Below, in pieces: positions 58,916 to 64,000 of a DNA stretch of 64,000 nucleotides. The stretch is from Streptomyces sp. 378. Lineage in GTDB: Bacteria > Actinomycetota > Actinomycetes > Streptomycetales > Streptomycetaceae. Location of the stretch: assembly GCF_030124145.1 (NCBI RefSeq), contig NZ_JASKMS010000016.1, positions 62,001 through 126,000 of the forward strand. The letters are read 5' to 3'. Each line of letters begins with the position of its first letter. Position 1 is the first letter of the stretch. Under the pieces are notes generated by a model. That model ran no database searches, was not told the origin of the DNA, and saw nothing but the letters and a program-made list of their open reading frames with translations. The translations under genes and the position numbers were made by a program.

Positions 58916-59707
58916 TCAGCGGCCGCTGAACCGCGCGCCCCGCCGCTCCACGAAGCTCCGCACACCGTCCTGCGCGTCGGCCGTCGTCATGTTGATCTCC
59001 TGCGCGGCGGCCTCGGCGGCGAAGGCGGCGGTACGGTCGGTGTCCATCGACGCGTTGACGAGCTGCTTGGTCAGGGCCAGGGCGCGGGTCGGGCCGCAGG
59101 CGAGCCGCTCGGCCCACGCCCGTGCCGTCTTCTCCAGCTCCTCGTCCCTGACGACCCGGTTGACCAGCCCGAGGCGTTCGGCGTCCGGGGCGGAGAGGGC
59201 GTCCCCGAAGAACATCAGCTCCTTCGCACGCTGCGGGCCGACGAGGCGGGGCAGGAGGTAGGCGCCGCCGCCGTCGGGGACCAGACCGCGCCGGACGAAC
59301 ACCTCGATGAAGCGGGCCGATTCGGCCGCCAGGACCAGATCGCAGGCGAACGCGAGGTGCGCGCCGAGGCCGGCCGCCGTGCCGTTCACCGCCGCGATCA
59401 CCGGCTTCTCGCAGTCGAGGACGGCGGCGATCAGACACTGGGCGCCGGTGCGGAGGGTGCGTGCGACATCGCCCGGGAGGCGTTCGCCGGTCGGGCCGGT
59501 GCCCCGCAGGTCGGCCCCGGAACAGAAGCCGCGCCCCCTGCCCGTGATCACGACCGCGCGTATATCCGCCGTGGCGGACGCCTCCGACAGCAGCCGGATG
59601 ATCTCCTCGCGCTGCCCGGCCGTGAGGGCGTTGAGGCTCTCGGGCCGGTTCAGGGTGAGGGTGAGGACATGGTCGCCGGTCGTGCGCAGAACAGCGGCCT
59701 CCGTCAT
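58916..59707 (-). CDS. enoyl-CoA hydratase/isomerase family protein (PaaG-like)
   Basis: 263-residue crotonase-fold enzyme: GFCSGADLRGTG (about 67-78), NGTAAGLGAHLAFACDLVLA (about 111-130) and FVRRGLVPDGGGAYLLPRLVG (about 139-159). The first hydratase Glu position is occupied by His/Leu (GAHLA), and an Asp is present in VPDGG, a pattern seen in PaaG- and isomerase-type members rather than true hydratases. Overlaps the ADP-forming synthetase by 1 bp (TGATG) and shares its promoter with operators O5 and O6. Confidence 0.9.
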   Translation of the reverse strand: MTEAAVLRTTGDHVLTLTLNRPESLNALTAGQREEIIRLLSEASATADIRAVVITGRGRGFCSGADLRGTGPTGERLPGDVARTLRTGAQCLIAAVLDCEKPVIAAVNGTAAGLGAHLAFACDLVLAAESARFIEVFVRRGLVPDGGGAYLLPRLVGPQRAKELMFFGDALSAPDAERLGLVNRVVRDEELEKTARAWAERLACGPTRALALTKQLVNASMDTDRTAAFAAEAAAQEINMTTADAQDGVRSFVERRGARFSGR

Positions 59708-61932
59708 CAGCGGCACACCACCAGTGCGTCCAGCGCCACGGCACCCTGCCCCCGGGGCAGGACCAGCAGCGGGTTGATGTCCAGTTCGGCGAGCTGGTCG
59801 CCGAGTTCCAGTGCCATGCGCTGGACCCGCAACACCACCTCGACCAGGGCGTCCAGATCCGCCGCCGGCCGCCCTCGGACCCCGCCGAGCAGGGCCCGCC
59901 CGCGCAGCCCGGCGAGCATGTCCCGCGCCTGCTCCTCCCCGAAGGGCGGCACTCCCACGGCGGTGTCGCGCAGCACCTCGACGAGCACGCCGCCGAGCCC
60001 GACGGTCACGGTCGGGCCGAACAGGTCGTCGTGCGTGACACCGACGACCATCTCGACGCCCGGCTCCATCATCTGGCAGACCAGGACGCCGTCCAGGCAG
60101 ACGTCCTCGTAACGGGCGATGTCCGTCAACTCCCGGTAGGCGTCCCGGACCTGGCTGGCCGAGGTCAGCCCGATCTTCACCAGGCCCAGCTCGGTCTTGT
60201 GGGCGATCCGGGCGCCGGAGGCCTTCATCACCACCGGGTAGCCCACCAGCCCGGCCGCGCGGACGGCCGCCGCCGCGCTGGTCACCAGCTGCTCGCGCGG
60301 TACGCGGATGCCGTACGCCCGCAGCAGCTGCTTCGCCGCGTGCTCGCTGAGCTGCCCGCCGGGCTGCATCAGGGCCTGTGCCTTGCGGTAGGACGGCGAA
60401 GGGGTGCGCGGGGCCTCGTCGAAGGGGGAGCGGTAGCCGGCCGTGAAACGGTGGTGGGCGAGGTAGGCGCGCACGGCGGTGAGGCAGTTGCCGACCGTGC
60501 GGAAGGTGGCCACGCGGGACGATCCGAGCAGGACCTCGCGGTAGGCCGGTTCGGTGCCGACCGGTGAACCCCACACCACACAGACGAGTTTGTCGGTCTG
60601 CTCGGCCGCGTCCACCAGGTCGCGCACGAGCCGGTCGCTGAGCGGGGGGAACGGGCCGGTGACCGGGCAGATCAGCACGCCCACGCCGGGGTCGGCGAGG
60701 ATCGCGTCGATGATCTTCCGGCCGCGGTGGTCGCCGACCGGGTGGCCGCCGTTGTCGACCGGGTTGGCGACGCTCAGGTACTCGGGTATCCACTGGTGCA
60801 GCTCGGCCTGCTTGGCCTCGGACAGCACCGGCAGCCGCAGTCCCGCCCCGGCCGCCAGGTCGGCGACGTGCGCGCCCGTGCCACCGGAGATGGAGTAGAC
60901 GACGACCCCGTCGGCGCGCGGGGGGCGGGCCCGGGCCAGAAGGGCGGCCGTGTCCTGGAGTTCGTCGAGCCCGTCGACCCGGATCACGCCATACTGCCGG
61001 AGCGCCGCGTCCACCACCGCGTCCGCGCCGGTCAGCTTGCCGGTGTGGGAGGCGGCCGTGCGGGCCCCGGTCTCGGTACGCCCCACTTTGACGGCGACGA
61101 CCGGTACGCCGCGCCGGGCGGCCCGGTCGGCGGCGAGCAGGAAGGAACGGCCGTCCTTGAGGCCTTCCAGATAGCAGGCGATGGCGCCGACCTCGGGCTG
61201 CTCGGCGAAGTAGGAGAGGAAGTCGGCGCTCTCCAGGTCGGCCTCGTTGCCGGTGGGCGCCCAGTGGGAGAGGCGGATGCCGAGTTCCTGGAGGGCGAAG
61301 AGGGGGCGGCCCTGGTGGCCGGACTGGGTGATCAACGCGATCGCCGGGCCGTCCAGGTCCTCACGGAACCGCTCGAAGGCGTTGAGGTTGGTGTTGGGCC
61401 CCAGCAGCCGCAGGCCGGACCGCTCGACGGCGGCGGCCAGCCGCCGCTGGGCGGCCTCGCCCTCCGGCCCGGTCTCCGCGAACCCGGACGCGAAGACGAC
61501 CGCGAACCGTGCCTTGGCCTCGGCCAGTTCCTCGATCACCGGAAGGGGGTCGCCGACCAGCACCACCGCCAGGTCGACCTGCTCGGGCAGGTCGGCCACG
61601 GAAGGGGAGCAGGGGATGCCGAAGACGGACGGCCGGGCGGGGTGCACCGGGTACAGCCGGGCGCCGACGCGCTCCGCCCAGTCGGCCAGGCGGCGGGTGA
61701 TGCCGGTGTGGGGGCGCCCCTCGGTGTCCGAGGCGCCGATCACGGCGACGGAGTGGGGGCGGAAGAAGCGGTCCAGGTCGGGGGTGTCGGTGTGCAGCGG
61801 CCGCCCGCTGACGTCGAGGTCGTCCGGCTGGGCCGGCCTGCCGTGCACGACGGGCCCGGACCGTTCGCCACAGGCGATGGCCCGGGCCCGTCGGGAGTCG
61901 GTGGTGAGGGTGCCGTGAGTCGATCCGAGCAT
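59707..61932 (-). CDS. ADP-forming acyl-CoA synthetase (acetate-CoA ligase family, fused subunits)
   Basis: 741-residue fused alpha-beta synthetase. A CoA-binding domain (HSVAVIGASDTEGRPHTGI, about 60-78) and a succinyl-CoA-synthetase-like domain with the phosphohistidine ASHTGKLTGAD (about 294-304) are followed by an ATP-grasp domain (YPVVMKASGARIAHKTELG, ELDINPLLV near the end). It makes an acyl-CoA from acid, ATP and CoA, or conserves energy in reverse. The N-terminal 50 residues are not conserved and the start could be later. Two operators lie 34-72 bp upstream. Confidence 0.9.
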   Translation of the reverse strand: MLGSTHGTLTTDSRRARAIACGERSGPVVHGRPAQPDDLDVSGRPLHTDTPDLDRFFRPHSVAVIGASDTEGRPHTGITRRLADWAERVGARLYPVHPARPSVFGIPCSPSVADLPEQVDLAVVLVGDPLPVIEELAEAKARFAVVFASGFAETGPEGEAAQRRLAAAVERSGLRLLGPNTNLNAFERFREDLDGPAIALITQSGHQGRPLFALQELGIRLSHWAPTGNEADLESADFLSYFAEQPEVGAIACYLEGLKDGRSFLLAADRAARRGVPVVAVKVGRTETGARTAASHTGKLTGADAVVDAALRQYGVIRVDGLDELQDTAALLARARPPRADGVVVYSISGGTGAHVADLAAGAGLRLPVLSEAKQAELHQWIPEYLSVANPVDNGGHPVGDHRGRKIIDAILADPGVGVLICPVTGPFPPLSDRLVRDLVDAAEQTDKLVCVVWGSPVGTEPAYREVLLGSSRVATFRTVGNCLTAVRAYLAHHRFTAGYRSPFDEAPRTPSPSYRKAQALMQPGGQLSEHAAKQLLRAYGIRVPREQLVTSAAAAVRAAGLVGYPVVMKASGARIAHKTELGLVKIGLTSASQVRDAYRELTDIARYEDVCLDGVLVCQMMEPGVEMVVGVTHDDLFGPTVTVGLGGVLVEVLRDTAVGVPPFGEEQARDMLAGLRGRALLGGVRGRPAADLDALVEVVLRVQRMALELGDQLAELDINPLLVLPRGQGAVALDALVVCR

Positions 61933-61965
61933 CGTTTCCGCCCGCTCCTGTGAGACAGCCGCTAA

Positions 61966-61980
61966 CTGACGCCTTGTCAG
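61966..61980. promoter_or_regulatory. CTGACGNNNCGTCAG operator O5
   Basis: CTGACGCCTTGTCAG, one mismatch; 34 bp upstream of the ADP-forming synthetase start. Confidence 0.7.
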
Positions 61981-61989
61981 ATTACTGAA

Positions 61990-62004
61990 CTGACGTGACG
62001 TCAG
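61990..62004. promoter_or_regulatory. CTGACGNNNCGTCAG operator O6
   Basis: CTGACGTGACGTCAG, perfect 6-bp arms, 24 bp centre-to-centre from O5. Confidence 0.8.
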
Positions 62005-62070
62005 GAACGGTGCGAGCGGGTGAAGTTGTGCGGACGGTCAGCCGGGCGTCTCGCCCGCGAAGCGAGGTTC

Positions 62071-63276
62071 TCAGGACGGCAGCCGGGACGCGCCCCCCGA
62101 GTCGTTCCTCGCGACGGCCTTCGCGATCTTCACCGCGTCGAGCGCCATCTCGCGGAGATTGCCGCTGATCGGGTTGGTGAAGCCGGTGAAGTACAAGCCC
62201 GGGGCGTTGCTCGGGGTGCGGGCGCCGTGGGCGACGGGTCTGCCGCGGTCGTCGAGCACGTCGAGGTGGCCGACCAGGTCCTCCAGGGCGCGGACGTACC
62301 CGGTGGCGGCGATCACGACGTCCGGGGAGATCCGGGTGCCGTCGGCCAGGGCGATCTTGCCGCCGTCCTCGAAGCACTCCACGGCGGCCACGATCTCCAC
62401 CTTGCCCTTGCGCACGGCGTCGATCAGGCCGACGTCCTGCACCGGGATCGCCCCCTGCCGCACCCGCGAGTACAGCCCGGTGTCGGGACGCGGCAGCCCG
62501 TGGGCCGACAGGTCGGGCACGGCCACCTTGGCCTGCACCCGGGCGACGCGGTCGACCAGGCCGACCGGCAGCCGGCGGACCAGGACGCCGCTGTACTGCG
62601 CGGCCCAGCCGGCCGTCGACCGGCGCACGATGTGGGGGACGGTGCGCACGGCGAGCCGGACCCGGGCGGCACCGCTCTCCATCAGGTCGACGGCGATCTC
62701 GGCGCCGGTGTTGCCGGCGCCGGCGACGAGGACGTCCCGGCCGGCGTAGGGCTCGCCGTCGCGGTACGCGCCGGCGTGCAGGAACTCGCCGGTGAAGGCG
62801 GCCCGGCCGGGCCAGTCCGGCACGCGCGGGGTGTGGTTGTAGCCGGTGGCGACGACCACGGCCGCGCCGGTCAGTTCCCGGCCGCCGGTGGCGCGCAGCA
62901 GCCAGCCCGTGCCGTCGGGGGAGCGCTCGATCCGGGACACCTCGACGCCGGTGACGATCTCGAGGCGGTGGTGCTCGGCGTACTTCTCCAGGTACCGCAC
63001 CACGTCGTCCCGGGACACCCACCGCCCGAACCGGCGGGGCATGGGCAGGCCGGGCAGGGCGGAGAGGCGGCGGGTGGTGTGCAGGCGCAGCCGGTCGTAG
63101 TGGCGGCGCCAGGACGCCCCGACGCGGTCGGACTTCTCCAGGACGACGGCCCGTATGCCCCGGGCGCGCAGCGCGTACGCCGCGGAGAGCCCTCCGGGCC
63201 CGCCGCCGATGACGTAGACGGGGCGGTCGGGCGGGGGCTGCGCGGAGGCGTGTGTGGAGGGTGTGGAGTCGGCCAT
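62071..63276 (-). CDS. flavin-containing monooxygenase (FAD/NADPH)
   Basis: 401-residue flavoprotein with two Rossmann motifs: FAD site VYVIGGGPGGLSAAYAL (about 19-35) and NADPH site VLVAGAGNTGAEIAVDL (about 180-196), plus VVVATGYNHTP and VVIAATGYVRAL. The two-dinucleotide layout fits FMO/Baeyer-Villiger-like or YUCCA-type monooxygenases; no full FXGXXXHXXXW fingerprint is apparent. It could hydroxylate or insert oxygen in the substrate ring. The ATG at 63276 begins the conserved region; the upstream 256 bp separate it from the divergent DoxX-like gene. Confidence 0.87.
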   Translation of the reverse strand: MADSTPSTHASAQPPPDRPVYVIGGGPGGLSAAYALRARGIRAVVLEKSDRVGASWRRHYDRLRLHTTRRLSALPGLPMPRRFGRWVSRDDVVRYLEKYAEHHRLEIVTGVEVSRIERSPDGTGWLLRATGGRELTGAAVVVATGYNHTPRVPDWPGRAAFTGEFLHAGAYRDGEPYAGRDVLVAGAGNTGAEIAVDLMESGAARVRLAVRTVPHIVRRSTAGWAAQYSGVLVRRLPVGLVDRVARVQAKVAVPDLSAHGLPRPDTGLYSRVRQGAIPVQDVGLIDAVRKGKVEIVAAVECFEDGGKIALADGTRISPDVVIAATGYVRALEDLVGHLDVLDDRGRPVAHGARTPSNAPGLYFTGFTNPISGNLREMALDAVKIAKAVARNDSGGASRLPS

Positions 63277-63512
63277 GAGCGGGAGCGTAATCACGGGACT
63301 GCTTGATGGGTCTCGGTCAAGACCGGAATTGGTTGCGGATTGATCACGGCTGTAGGGGGACAGGGAACGGACCGTGCGCAGGTCGCCCGGTTGTGGCGGG
63401 CCGGTGGGCATGCCTGTCCGGAAGGATCCCCAGGGGGCCCAGGGGGACCGCACGCGGTTCCGTTCCCGGTTCCGCACGCGTCCCTCTCGGCGGGTTGTGC
63501 GCCTCCGAGAAA

Positions 63513-63527
63513 CTGACGTACCGTCAG
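63513..63527. promoter_or_regulatory. CTGACGNNNCGTCAG operator O7
   Basis: CTGACGTACCGTCAG, perfect 6-bp arms, ending 5 bp before the ATG of the DoxX-like gene. Confidence 0.8.
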
Positions 63528-63532
63528 ATTTC

Positions 63533-63982
63533 ATGGACGCGATCTGGCTCACCGGAGCGGAATGGCTGGCCGTGCTGCGCGTCGGGCTCGGGCTGTGGTG
63601 GCTGGAGAGCTGGCGGCACAAGGACCGCAAGGCCTGGTTCGAACGGGGCACCGGCATCGCGTGGGCGGCCGGCATCGCCGCCGAACACCGCTGGCGCGCC
63701 GTCCGTTCGGGCTTCGAGGCGGTCGTCGCACCCCACCCGCGCGCGATGGCGTACATCGTCGTCCACGCGGAACTGGCCCTCGGCCTGGGCCTGATCACCG
63801 GCTTCCTCACCCCGGTCGCCCTGGTCGGCGGATTCCTCCTCAACACCCTCTACTTCACGCTCATGGTCCACGACGTGGCCGAACAGGGGCAGAACTCGAT
63901 GATGGCGCTGATGTCGGTGGTCGGGCTGTTCGGGATGTCCTGGCAGACGTGGTCGCTGGACAGCGCCCTGGGCCTGTTCTGA
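63533..63982 (+). CDS. DoxX-like small membrane protein
   Basis: 149-residue protein with about four transmembrane helices and a polar insert after the first (ESWRHKDRKAWFERG). The pattern VLRVGLGLWWLESWRHK and the later VHAELALGLGLITGFLTPVALVGGFLLNTLYF match DoxX/TQO-type proteins, which couple to quinones or sulfur chemistry or assist oxygenases. Its promoter carries operator O7 directly against the start codon with no ribosome-binding site, so the transcript may be leaderless. It is the last gene in the window. Confidence 0.85.
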   Translation: MDAIWLTGAEWLAVLRVGLGLWWLESWRHKDRKAWFERGTGIAWAAGIAAEHRWRAVRSGFEAVVAPHPRAMAYIVVHAELALGLGLITGFLTPVALVGGFLLNTLYFTLMVHDVAEQGQNSMMALMSVVGLFGMSWQTWSLDSALGLF

Positions 63983-64000
63983 TGGCCGCCCGCTTCGACC

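Overview
The window is about 72% GC and nearly every base belongs to a gene. Its start sites (GTG common, GTGA/ATGA overlaps) and protein families (DmdR1/IdeR-type iron regulator, NsdA-like regulator, EF-hand protein, mycothiol-type MDMPI domains) point to a Streptomyces chromosome. From memory, the order TetR / pdxH / citrate synthase-like / SIS protein / DtxR / purU / sigma factor / STAS / EF-hand matches the conserved core around SCO4380-SCO4411 of S. coelicolor. That is recall, not a search result. No rRNA, tRNA, CRISPR array, prophage or transposase was seen.

Layout. 1-5257: a sugar-import locus with a partial clan GH-J glycosidase, a divergent LacI repressor with a clear operator between them, a lipoprotein binding protein and two permeases. 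5281-11380: FAD/Fe-S oxidoreductase, FemX-like transferase, EamA exporter with a tandem-dyad control region, and a DinB-fold protein. 11671-21914: an operon resembling the acyclic-terpene (atu) or leucine (liu) pathways: MDMPI protein, AtuA-family protein, biotin-dependent acyl-CoA carboxylase beta and alpha, acyl-CoA dehydrogenase, a cinnamate:CoA ligase orthologue, a hydratase and a TetR regulator. An array of 36-bp tandem repeats lies just before atuA.

21967-44862: core housekeeping and regulatory genes. These are a VapBC-like toxin-antitoxin pair, pdxH, a citrate synthase-like gene, a HIT protein with an elaborate leader (12-codon upstream ORF plus a three-way-junction terminator), RidA, a PAS/GAF protein, a SIS protein, dmdR1 with a long antisense ORF (adm candidate), an alpha/beta hydrolase whose nucleophile serine is replaced, an ABC exporter, an NsdA-like regulator, a TQYIPPV-repeat membrane protein, a solute-binding lipoprotein, a 206-bp inverted-repeat (MITE-like) element, purU, a sigma/anti-sigma pair, a STAS protein and a four-EF-hand protein.

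44893-63982: a CoA-thioester catabolic island. It holds two acyl-CoA ligases (AMP- and ADP-forming), an amidohydrolase, an apparent two-subunit acyl-CoA dehydrogenase plus a further one, a cyclase-family hydrolase, an SDR, a zinc alcohol dehydrogenase, a crotonase, a flavin reductase, a flavin monooxygenase, an MFS transporter, a GlxA-type regulator and a DoxX-like protein. Seven good copies (and one weak copy) of the palindrome CTGACGNNNCGTCAG lie in the promoter regions of this island and I saw none elsewhere. They define a regulon whose repressor, probably TetR-type, is not visible here. This island with its shared operator is the best candidate for an undescribed pathway; the HIT leader is the best candidate for an undescribed RNA control element.
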